DNA from: Streptomyces viridiviolaceus
GTDB taxonomy: Bacteria; Actinomycetota; Actinomycetes; Streptomycetales; Streptomycetaceae
Length of the DNA: 64,000 bases
Reading direction: 5' to 3'
Assembly: GCF_014650995.1 (NCBI RefSeq)
Contig: NZ_BMWA01000007.1
Coordinates: forward strand, 157,899 to 221,898
Shown: positions 9,314-16,667 of the stretch, piece after piece
Layout of the letters: each line of letters starts with the position of its first letter
Position numbering within the stretch: the first letter of the stretch is position 1
Notes under the pieces: generated by a model
The model's database searches: none
What the model was told of the DNA's origin: nothing
The model's input: only the letters and a program-made list of their open reading frames with translations
Program-made: the position numbers and the translations under genes

Positions 9314-10279
9314 TCAGATCACCTTCAGCCGCACCAGCGCCGCCAGCGTCAGCGCCCCGGGCGCCAGCGGGAGCCACACGGTGATGATCCGGTAGGCGAG
9401 GACCACCGCCGTGGCCACGGCCGCGGGGCCGCCGACCGCCACCAGGGCCACGACCAGCGCCGCCTCGACGGAGCCGAGGCCGCCGGGTGTGGGCACCAGC
9501 GCGACGGCGACCGTCGCCGCCAGGTACGCCACCGCCATGTGCCCGGCCGGCACCGCCAGCCCCAGCGCCCGCCCGACCAGGACCAGTCCGGCGGCCTGCA
9601 GCGCGGGGAAGGCGAGAGCCCCGCCCCACAATGCCAGTGCCCGGGACGGCCGGGTGTGCACCGCGCGGGCCTCGCCGAGCGCCGTCCGCAGGAAGGAGAC
9701 CACGGCCGTCCGCAGCCGCCGCACCAGGAACAGGACGCAGGCCGCCACGACCGGCACCGTGGCCACGACGAGCAGCAGCGGTCCGACGGCCGCCTCCGGC
9801 AGCAGCGTGCCGAGCCGCAGCGCCCCGGGGAAGGCGATCAGCAGCGCCCCCAGCAGGGCGAGCCGGCCGACGCTCTCCGCCAGCAGATACAGCGCGAGGG
9901 CGGCCGAGGAACGGGCGAGCGGCAGCCCGCACACCGTCATGAACCGCAGGTTCACCGCGCTCGCGCCCAGGCCCGTGGGCAGCAGGTGGTTGGCCGCGCC
10001 CGCCGCGAACTGGGTGGCGAGGAGCCGCCGCTGGGGCAGCCGTTCCACGACGGCGCCCTGCCGGGTGCAGGCGGCGGCGACCCAGGTCAGACAGGTCGCG
10101 CCGGCCGCGACCAGCAGCCAGGGCCACTCGGCGGTGGTGAGATGGCCGAAGCCCTCGACGAGCACCGACCGGTGCTGCACGGCGACCACGGTGACCAGCA
10201 GCAGCGGAAGGACACACAGGAGCCGGCGGACCGGGAGGCGGCGGGCGAGGGGCTTCTCGGGGAGTCGTACCGCTGTCAC
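9314..10279 (-). CDS. lysylphosphatidylglycerol-synthase-type / UPF0104 flippase-like membrane protein
   Basis: 321 residues with 7-8 hydrophobic segments and the family pattern FAAGAANHLLPTGLGASAVN at about 105-125 and LVPTPGGLGSVEAALVV at about 255-271, as in the MprF/AglD transmembrane domain (PF03706). Such proteins move lipids or lipid-linked molecules across the membrane; there is no catalytic LPG-synthase domain. I choose GTG at 10277-10279 because GGGGGAG lies upstream and the hydrophobic pattern starts there; the frame is open further upstream but that part is antisense to the ABC gene. Convergent with the glp operon. Confidence 0.75.
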   Translation of the reverse strand: MTAVRLPEKPLARRLPVRRLLCVLPLLLVTVVAVQHRSVLVEGFGHLTTAEWPWLLVAAGATCLTWVAAACTRQGAVVERLPQRRLLATQFAAGAANHLLPTGLGASAVNLRFMTVCGLPLARSSAALALYLLAESVGRLALLGALLIAFPGALRLGTLLPEAAVGPLLLVVATVPVVAACVLFLVRRLRTAVVSFLRTALGEARAVHTRPSRALALWGGALAFPALQAAGLVLVGRALGLAVPAGHMAVAYLAATVAVALVPTPGGLGSVEAALVVALVAVGGPAAVATAVVLAYRIITVWLPLAPGALTLAALVRLKVI

Positions 10280-10361
10280 ATCAGGGGAGACTCCCCCGGC
10301 CGCGCCAACCACAGATGTCCGAGGGGCGGACGACGGCTTACGGCCGGCCGGCGGTCGCTGC

Positions 10362-10392
10362 TTGACCTCAAGGTTGATTGAGGTTCTACCGT
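10362..10392 (+). promoter_or_regulatory. SoxR-box promoter
   Basis: -35 TTGACC (10362-10367) and -10 TACCGT (10387-10392) are separated by 19 bases, the over-long spacer of MerR-family promoters. Between them lies CCTCAAGGTTGATTGAGG (10366-10383), with perfect CCTCAA/TTGAGG arms. It matches the known SoxR operator (CCTCAA-N6-TTGAGG) of enteric bacteria and Streptomyces. The expected transcription start falls at or next to the ATG at 10400, so the ABC transporter mRNA should be leaderless. Confidence 0.9.
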
Positions 10393-10399
10393 CATTCGC

Positions 10400-12280
10400 A
10401 TGAGCATGGAGACCACAGCCTGGACCCAGCTGCACAGCGTGATGAACGCCGAGCAGGAGCGCCGTCCCTTCGCCCGCGCGACCCTGCGCCGCATCGGCGC
10501 GTTCGCCCGCCCGCACCGCCGCCGCATCGCCTGCTTCGTGCTGCTCGGGATCGTGACCGCGCTGCTCGCCGTCGCCACCCCCGTACTGGCCGGGAACGTC
10601 GTGGACGCGATCGTGTCGGGCGGCGACGAAGGCACCGTCGTGCGCCTCGCCCTGCTCATCGCGCTCATCGCGGTCGCGGAGGCCGTGCTCGGCATCCTCT
10701 CCCGGAGGCTGTCGGCGAGGCTCGGGGAGGGCCTCATCCTCGATCTGCGGACGGCCGTGTTCGATCATGTGCAGCGCATGCCGGTCGCGTTCTTCACACG
10801 TACGCGTACGGGAGCGCTGGTCTCCCGACTCAACAACGACGTCATCGGCGCCCAGCGGGCGTTCAGCAACACCCTGTCCGGCGTGGTCAGCAACCTGGTG
10901 ACGCTGCTGCTCACCCTCGCCGTCATGCTCACCCTGTCCTGGCAGATCACCCTGCTCGCCCTGGTGCTGCTGCCGGTGTTCGTGATTCCCGCGCGCCGGA
11001 TGGGCAGCCGCATGGCCCGTATGCAACGCGAGGCCGCCACGCTGAACGCGGCGATGGGCACCCGCATGACCGAGCGCTTCTCGGCGCCCGGTGCCACGCT
11101 GATCAAGCTGTTCGGCCGCCCCGAGGAGGAGTCGAAGGAGTTCGCGGACCGCGCCCGGCGCGTCGCGGACATCGGCGTCCGCACCGCCACCGCCCAGGCG
11201 GCCTTCATCACCGCGCTGACCCTGGTCTCCGCCCTGGCCCTGGCCCTCGTCTACGGACTCGGCGGCTTCTTCGCCCTGCGCGGCACCCTGGACCCGGGCG
11301 CCGTCGTGGCCCTGGCCCTGCTCCTGACCCGCCTCTACGCGCCGCTCACCGCGCTGGCGGGCGCCCGGGTGGAGGTCATGAGCGCCCTGGTCAGCTTCGA
11401 GCGGGTCTTCGAGGTGCTGGACCTCGAGCCCCTCATCGACGAGAAGCCGGAGGCCCGCGAGGTCCCCGACGGCCCGGTCGCCGTCGAGTTCGACGACGTC
11501 CGCTTCGGCTACCCGTCCGCCGACAAGGTCTCCCTGGCCTCCCTCGAAGAGGTCGCCACCCTGGACACCCGGGGCGGGGCCGAAGTCCTGCGCGGCGTGT
11601 CCTTCCGCGCGGAACCCGGCCAGACCATCGCGCTCGTCGGGTCCTCCGGCGCCGGCAAGTCGACGATCGCCCAGTTGCTCCCCCGCCTGTACGACACCGA
11701 CGCGGGTGCCGTACGCATCGGCGGCGTCGACGTCCGCGACCTCACCGCCCGCTCACTGCGCGACACCCTCGGCATGGTCACCCAGGACGGCCACCTCTTC
11801 CACGACACGGTCCGGGCCAACCTGCTGCTCGCCCGCCCCGAGGCCACCGAGACCGAGCTGTGGGACGCGCTGCGCCGCGCCCGCCTCGACGACCTCGTAC
11901 GGTCCCTGCCCGACGGCCTCGACACCGTGGTCGGCGAGCGCGGCTACCGGCTCTCCGGCGGCGAACGCCAGCGCATGACCATCGCCCGGCTGCTGCTGGC
12001 CCGCCAGCGCGTCGTCATCCTCGACGAGGCCACCGCCCACCTGGACAACACCTCCGAGGCCGCCGTCCAGGAGGCCCTCACCGAGGCGCTGGAGGGCAGG
12101 ACGGCCGTCGTGATCGCGCACCGGCTGTCGACGGTCCGCGCGGCCGACCAGATCCTGGTGGTCGAGGCCGGCCGGATCGTGGAGCGCGGCACGCACGAGG
12201 AACTCCTCGCGGCCGGCGGCCGCTACGCCCAGCTGCACCGCACGCAGTTCGCCCGGCGGACGGTGGAGAAGGCGGCGTAG
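10400..12280 (+). CDS. ABC exporter, fused permease and ATPase, SoxR-controlled
   Basis: 626-residue type IV ABC half-transporter. Six transmembrane helices (residues about 45-330) precede the nucleotide-binding domain: Walker A GSSGAGKST at about 415, signature LSGGERQRMTIA at about 515, Walker B VVILDEATAHLD at about 537, and the H-loop AHRLSTV. It should export a small hydrophobic molecule. It sits 8 bases downstream of a SoxR-type promoter, as does the ABC transporter of the S. coelicolor SoxR regulon, so it is likely induced by redox-active compounds such as pigmented antibiotics. No ribosome site precedes ATG 10400; a second ATG follows two codons later. Confidence 0.92.
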   Translation: MSMETTAWTQLHSVMNAEQERRPFARATLRRIGAFARPHRRRIACFVLLGIVTALLAVATPVLAGNVVDAIVSGGDEGTVVRLALLIALIAVAEAVLGILSRRLSARLGEGLILDLRTAVFDHVQRMPVAFFTRTRTGALVSRLNNDVIGAQRAFSNTLSGVVSNLVTLLLTLAVMLTLSWQITLLALVLLPVFVIPARRMGSRMARMQREAATLNAAMGTRMTERFSAPGATLIKLFGRPEEESKEFADRARRVADIGVRTATAQAAFITALTLVSALALALVYGLGGFFALRGTLDPGAVVALALLLTRLYAPLTALAGARVEVMSALVSFERVFEVLDLEPLIDEKPEAREVPDGPVAVEFDDVRFGYPSADKVSLASLEEVATLDTRGGAEVLRGVSFRAEPGQTIALVGSSGAGKSTIAQLLPRLYDTDAGAVRIGGVDVRDLTARSLRDTLGMVTQDGHLFHDTVRANLLLARPEATETELWDALRRARLDDLVRSLPDGLDTVVGERGYRLSGGERQRMTIARLLLARQRVVILDEATAHLDNTSEAAVQEALTEALEGRTAVVIAHRLSTVRAADQILVVEAGRIVERGTHEELLAAGGRYAQLHRTQFARRTVEKAA

Positions 12281-12312
12281 GGCGCACGACGTGAACCGGC
12301 ACGGGCTCCCCG

Positions 12313-12337
12313 CGAGGCCGCCGCACGGCGGTCCTCG
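12313..12337 (+). terminator. possible hairpin behind the ABC exporter
   Basis: Imperfect inverted repeat (CGAGGCCGCCG against CGGCGGTCCTCG, one bulged base, very short loop) 33 bases after the ABC stop. Weak but correctly placed. Confidence 0.35.
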
Positions 12338-12374
12338 CCGTCGCCCGGCCGGACACCGATGCCGGACTGAGGCC

Positions 12375-12819
12375 ATGTACCTGGACGAAGAGCGGCTGGT
12401 GGTCCCTCGTTCGTGGTGGGCCATGGCCCTGTGCGCCGGCCTCGGTCTCGCCCTGGTGGCCCTGCGGGTCCATCCGCTGGGTGCCTTGGCCGCACTGATC
12501 GTGGGAACGGCCGTGGTGGCGTCCGCGATCGCCCGTCACGGGGCCCGGCGCGTCCGGCTCACCCACCACTCGCTGACGGTCGGGGACACGGAGATCCCGC
12601 TGGACGCCCTCGGCAGCGTGGAGATCCTCGACGAGCACGAGGCGTTCCTGTGGCGTACGCGCCGCACCGATCCCCACGCCCTGTTGGCGCTGCGCTCCTG
12701 CATTCCGACAGCGGTGCGCCTGCAGATCACCGACCCCGCCTGCGGGGCGCCGTACTTGTACCTGCCGACGCGCCAGCCCGATGACCCTCGCCGCGGTCCT
12801 GGCCTTCGTCCGCCGCTGA
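12375..12819 (+). CDS. DUF3093 membrane protein, frameshifted near the C-terminus
   Basis: Begins MYLDEERLVVPRSWWAMALC, with two membrane helices (residues about 16-55) and a cytoplasmic beta-rich part containing HSLTVGDTEIPLDALGSVE and CIPTAVRLQITDPA, the pattern of the actinobacterial DUF3093 family, about 145 residues. After the conserved YLYLPTRQP (about 12780) the frame runs on into sequence antisense to the next gene, while the +1 frame supplies the expected ending MTLAAVLAFVRR and a stop at 12817-12819. A single extra base explains this: a recent mutation or a sequencing error. Function of the family is unknown. Confidence 0.7.
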
Positions 12820-12842
12820 GCGGCGCGGGCGGCCGGGGCCCG

Positions 12843-14087
12843 TCACAGGCGGACGACGACGAGGACGATGTCGTCGCTCCCGCCCGCGGTCAGACCCAGG
12901 CGGTCGAGCAGGGTGTCGGCGATCTCCTTGGGCCCGAGGTGCCCGCACCGGGCGAGGATCCCGGTGAGCCGGGCCAGACCGGTGTCGATGTCCTCGTCGC
13001 GGCGTTCGATGAGGCCGTCGCTGTACAGGACGAGGGTGTCCTCCGTGGTGTAGGAGGCCACGGCCTGCGGCCGGGGGACGTGTTCGGGGCGGGCTCCGAG
13101 GGGCGGGTCGGTGGCCTGGTCGAGGAGGTCGCACCTGCCGTCACGGCGAAGGAGGACCGGTGGCGGATGCCCGGCGCTGCTGTAGATCACGAGACGGCTG
13201 CGGGCGTCGACGAGGCAGGAGACGGCCGTGGTGGCCAGCGCCCCCTCGACGGAGCGGGCGTAGAGTCCGAGGACCTCCAGTGCCTGGGCGGGACCGGGTA
13301 CCGCGCGGCTGGCGGCGGACAGGGCGCTGCGGAGCATGCCCATGACGGTGGCGGCCCGGAGGCCGTGCCCTACGACGTCGCCGACGGCGACGGAGAACCG
13401 CCCGTCGGCCAGGTCCACCGCGTCGTACCAGTCGCCGCAGATGTTCAGCGAGCCGATGGCGGGCAGATAGCGGACCACGATGTCGGGATGGTGGGCGAGA
13501 TCGGGTGAGTGCAGCATCGCCTCCTGCAGGGTCACCGCCACCTGCCGTTCCCGGGTGTGTGCCCTGCGGAGCTCCTCGTTGAGCCGCTGCAGTTCCCTGG
13601 CGCGGGCGTAGAGCTCGGTCTCCATCCCCTCCTCACGGGTGCTGAGCCGGCCGTCCCGGGCGTCGGCGGAGCCGAAGCGGCGGGTACGGACGAAGGCGGT
13701 GACGTCCTCGACCCGGTGGATGATCCAGGCGACGGTGCCGTCCGGGCCGGGGACCGGCGTGTTGATGGGCGACCACCAGTGTTCCTCGAAGACTCCGGGG
13801 CGGTCCCGCACCGGGATGTCGTAACGCTGGAGCGCCATGGTGTCCGGGCGGCCGCTTTCCAGGACCCGGGCGAACGAGGCCGACAGGTTCGGTACCCCGT
13901 CCGCACCGGGGTCGTCGGGGTTGGCGGGGAACACGTCGAACATACGGCGCCCGATCAGGTCATCGCGGTGGTGGCGCACCACGTCGAGGTAGGCGTCGTT
14001 GACATCGGCGATGACCAGGTGCGGATCGAGGATCAGACAGGGCGTCGGCGTCACGGCGAACAGGGCCTCGTAGTCGATGTTCGGCAT
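12843..14087 (-). CDS. PAS domain plus SpoIIE/RsbU-type PP2C serine phosphatase
   Basis: About 414 residues. A PAS sensor (ALFAVTPTPCLILDPHLVIADVN, residues about 5-115), a coiled linker (ELYARARELQRLNEELRRAH), then the PP2C-like SpoIIE domain with metal-ligand aspartates in ICGDWYDAV, VGDVVGHGLRA, YSDGLIERRD and GGSDDIVLVVV. Such proteins dephosphorylate anti-sigma-factor antagonists in partner-switching. Start ATG 14085-14087 has GGAG ten bases upstream; the frame remains open above it but without similarity. No kinase domain, unlike the two larger SpoIIE proteins in this window. Confidence 0.88.
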   Translation of the reverse strand: MPNIDYEALFAVTPTPCLILDPHLVIADVNDAYLDVVRHHRDDLIGRRMFDVFPANPDDPGADGVPNLSASFARVLESGRPDTMALQRYDIPVRDRPGVFEEHWWSPINTPVPGPDGTVAWIIHRVEDVTAFVRTRRFGSADARDGRLSTREEGMETELYARARELQRLNEELRRAHTRERQVAVTLQEAMLHSPDLAHHPDIVVRYLPAIGSLNICGDWYDAVDLADGRFSVAVGDVVGHGLRAATVMGMLRSALSAASRAVPGPAQALEVLGLYARSVEGALATTAVSCLVDARSRLVIYSSAGHPPPVLLRRDGRCDLLDQATDPPLGARPEHVPRPQAVASYTTEDTLVLYSDGLIERRDEDIDTGLARLTGILARCGHLGPKEIADTLLDRLGLTAGGSDDIVLVVVRL

Positions 14088-14496
14088 CACGTGCTCCGTA
14101 ATCCCCGGTCCGGCGTCACCGTCCCAAGCTACGGCCGCGACGACGGGCGCGCCCGCCGAAGGCACCCTGACGTTCGTTCGGCGCAGAGGGAGGCATTCCG
14201 GGGGAAGGGCCGTGGTTCCGGGTGGGCCGGTCGGATCCGGTCCCGCCCGAGGGCCGCGACGAACGTTCGGCTGACCTGCACCAGCACCCGTTCAGTCGGC
14301 ACGCACCGAGCTGGAAGATCATGGTGGTACGGCCTCCCGGCGAGGCGCCCCCAGCAGTCGCTGCGCTGCACGCTGTGCGGTGCTGCCGACATTGGCGGCG
14401 AGCCCTCGGTCACCACCATGGCCGACGGCAACACACCTCGCTATGTTAATCGAAAATCACATCTGTGCGACGAGGTCCAGCTCCCATCGGTCGTGC
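14088..14496. other. gap without a convincing gene
   Basis: About 400 bases between the PAS-SpoIIE gene and the CaiB remnant. Short frames exist on both strands but none has a ribosome site with family similarity. GC falls toward 14450, where the CaiB homology begins abruptly. Confidence 0.5.
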
Positions 14497-15065
14497 AACC
14501 GGCACAAGCGATCCGTTCTGATCGACCTCAAGTCGCCCGAAGGGCCGGGGACGGTGAGGGCGTTGGCGGCGCGCTCCGAGATCCTGCTGGAGGTGTACCG
14601 ACCCGGTGTCGCGGAGCGGCTCGGGGTCGGTCCCGAGGAGTGCCTGGCCGTCAACCCTGCGCTGGTGTACGGCCGGATGACCGGCTGGGGTCAGCGAGGA
14701 CCCCTCGCGTCCCTGGCAGGACACGACATCGGCTACATCGCCACCGCCGGCGCCCTGTCCATGATCGGCGCGCCGGACGGGCAACCCGTCTTCCCCGTCA
14801 ACCTGCTCGGCGACTACGCGGGCGGCTCCCTCTACCTGACCACCGGTGTCCTCGCCGCGCTGCTCACCGCCCGCGCCACCGGCCGCGGTCAGGTGCTGGA
14901 TGCCGCGATCGTGGACGGCACCGCGCACCTGACCGCCATGTTTTGGGGGATGCTCGCCGAGGGCACCTGGCAGGACGCCCGCGGCCGCAACCTGCTCGAC
15001 GGCGGCTGCCCCCACTACGGCGTCTACGAGACGGCCGACGGCGGCTGGATGGCGGTCGGCGCCAC
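14497..15065 (+). pseudogene. CaiB/BaiF CoA-transferase (alpha-methylacyl-CoA racemase type) remnant
   Basis: In frame, NRHKRSVLIDLKSPEG, LLEVYRPGVAERLGVGPEE, VYGRMTGWGQRGP, GHDIGYIATAGALS, GQVLDAAIVDGTAHL and GVYETADGGWMAVGA match the class III CoA-transferase/racemase family at about residues 50-240 of 360. The first 50 residues, including the start and promoter, are missing, and the homology stops dead at about 15065 against a piece of another gene on the opposite strand. A non-functional fragment. Confidence 0.82.
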
Positions 15066-15411
15066 GTGGTTCAGGCCGGCCATCAACTGCCCCCAGCCGT
15101 CGTCCACCTGGCCGACGACGGCGTCCGCGGGCAGCCGCACGCCGGTGAGGAAGACGTCGTTGACCTCCCGGCCGCGCATGGTCTCGATGCCCCGCACCGC
15201 CACGCCCGGGGTGCCGACGGGCAGATGGAACATGGTCAGACCGCCGTGCTTGTCCTCGCCGGTCCGGGCCACCAGCAGAATGCTCCTCGCGAAGTGCGCG
15301 TTGACATCCAGGTCTTCTGACCGTCGATCACCCACGTGCCGTCCCGTTCCTGCCGGGCCCGGCAGCGCAGCGCGCCGACGACCGTGCAGGGCAGTTCCTC
15401 GCTCTCCGCCA
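15066..15411 (-). pseudogene. acyl-CoA dehydrogenase middle-domain remnant, frameshifted
   Basis: Read leftward, RDGTWVIDGQKTW in one frame is continued one base out of frame by NAHFARSILLVARTGEDKHG, then FHLPVGTPGV, VFLTGVRLPADAVVG and DDGWGQLMAGLN: the middle beta domain of acyl-CoA dehydrogenases. Both ends are missing; it abuts the CaiB piece on one side and the TetR piece on the other. The shift is at about 15317. Confidence 0.8.
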
Positions 15412-15614
15412 CCGTCGAGTACCTGACGGCCCATCTGCGCCGCGCGCAGCAGGCCGAGGGCCGCGCCGACGAGGACCCCCGTCCGGTCGCCGAGCTGATG
15501 GTGCGGGTCGCCGTGTCCTTCCTGCTCAACCCCGCCAGCTGCATCGAGATGGAGGACGAGGACCAGGCCCGGGCCTTCGCCCGCCGTTACCTGGCGCCGC
15601 TGCTGGACGCCTGA
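15412..15614 (+). pseudogene. TetR-type regulator C-terminal remnant
   Basis: About 67 residues (VEYLTAHLRRAQQAEG, ELMVRVAVSFLLNPAS, FARRYLAPLLDA, then TGA 15612-15614) with the look of a TetR ligand-binding-domain tail. The DNA-binding half is lost; the upstream join is to the acyl-CoA dehydrogenase piece. Identification rests on pattern only. Confidence 0.6.
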
Positions 15615-15615
15615 C

Positions 15616-15634
15616 CGGCCGGACGGTCCGGCCG
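15616..15634. terminator. palindromic hairpin between convergent gene remnants
   Basis: CGGCCGGAC-G-GTCCGGCCG, a perfect 9-bp palindrome two bases after the TetR stop and 20 bases before the end of the leftward aldehyde dehydrogenase remnant. Probably the original terminator of this convergent pair. Confidence 0.5.
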
Positions 15635-15654
15635 TCGGGGCGCCGCCCGGCCGC

Positions 15655-15845
15655 TCAGCGGCGCCGGTGGAGTGCCCGGGCCAGCCGCACCGCGCGCTCC
15701 CTCGTGGCGGCCGGAACCGCGAAGGAGGTCAGCGCGATCGGCGGGGTGAACCGCTGCACCGTCGTCGACTGCACGGAGGTGAAGGCAACGCAGCCCCTAC
15801 TCGCCGTGGATCCGTCCGAAGCCGGAGTCCTGTGAACCGCCGAAC
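15655..15845 (-). pseudogene. aldehyde dehydrogenase C-terminal remnant, frameshifted
   Basis: Leftward, LPFGGSQDSGFGRIHGE followed by a stop is the conserved ALDH block near the C-terminus (PFGG..SG.GR..G). The following residues AFTSVQSTTVQRFTPPIALTSF, ending ARALHRRR and a stop at 15655, lie in another frame. All upstream domains, including the catalytic Cys region, are absent. Confidence 0.7.
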
Positions 15846-16008
15846 GGCAGCGCCGGATGACCGAATATTCAACGGGCGAGCACGTCAACAGCTCCATCAA
15901 CGTCCATATCGTTCCGCGTCCGGGTTCACGGAAGCTGATATCCGTCACGCCGATCGTGGTTGAGCGTTTCCTGCACGAGTTGGAGGCTGACGGCGTCGGC
16001 CGAGGAAA
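15846..16008. other. gap, nothing recognised
   Basis: About 160 bases of lower GC between the aldehyde dehydrogenase remnant and the small leftward gene. No start with a ribosome site and no clear inverted repeat. Confidence 0.4.
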
Positions 16009-16290
16009 TCAGTCAGCGGCCAGCGCGGCGGTGTCGGCGGCCTCCGCGGTGCCAGTGCCTCCGCCCTGCGCGCCGCCGACAACCGCGATCCAGGCCGGCG
16101 CGCCGCCGGCGGCGGCGAGTACCCGCACCGTGAGCCGCATTCTCCGCGGCTTTCCGACGTTGGTGCTGATTTCCTTCACTGCGTCCCCGATTTCGTGGTC
16201 ACCGCCCGGACTTGAAAACCACCGGTCGCGAAACGGGTCGCGAACAGGGGGAAGCCGCAGACGCGGAATGAAAGCCCCCTTGCGTGCCAT
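16009..16290 (-). CDS. small hypothetical protein
   Basis: 93 residues from ATG at 16288-16290, which has GGAGG seven bases upstream. Starts MARKGAFIPRLRLPPVRDPF, has a basic middle (NVGKPRRMRLTVRVL) and a Gly/Ala-rich hydrophobic C-terminal half (AAAGGAPAWIAVVGGAQGGG). No known family, signal or catalytic motif recognised. The ribosome site is the main support; codon bias is weaker than in neighbouring genes. Confidence 0.5.
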   Translation of the reverse strand: MARKGAFIPRLRLPPVRDPFRDRWFSSPGGDHEIGDAVKEISTNVGKPRRMRLTVRVLAAAGGAPAWIAVVGGAQGGGTGTAEAADTAALAAD

Positions 16291-16417
16291 CGGCACGCCT
16301 CCGCGACGCACTGTTCGAACCCCGTTGATCGTCATCGGCTCTGGCATCCCAGCACGGCGACGCACCCACGTCCAGCGCCGTGAACTGCTCATACCTGGAC
16401 ATTGGAAGCAAGTTTTC

Positions 16418-16433
16418 CGTGACCTGCGTCACG
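16418..16433. promoter_or_regulatory. Crp-like palindrome CGTGACCTGCGTCACG
   Basis: Perfect 16-base palindrome of the form GTGA-N6-TCAC, as bound by Crp-type regulators. It stands between the leftward small gene (start 16290) and the rightward ALF-repeat gene (start 16668). The rest of the 16291-16667 gap shows nothing else I can name. Single site, so only suggestive. Confidence 0.35.
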
Positions 16434-16667
16434 CCGAGAGAAGGTCGTATGGGCTGGCGTCGTGATTCCGCCAAAAAAATGTGCCGAGCCGTCAAATCCC
16501 CATGTATCGACGCACCGTTGGGGAACCGGCGGATCCAACGTCCGCAGAATCTCTACAACGTTGATACTGTTCCCGAATTGTGGCGGGCGTCGATCCATGG
16601 ATCCGCGGTCCGTCCCGGCGAGATATCCGACACGTCACCGCATTACTCGTAGAAGGGCAAGTCCCGT

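Noticed and set aside
14380..15426. 348-residue rightward frame as one complete gene
   Set aside because: Only its middle part (14497-15065) has CaiB similarity; beyond that it is antisense to acyl-CoA dehydrogenase sequence.
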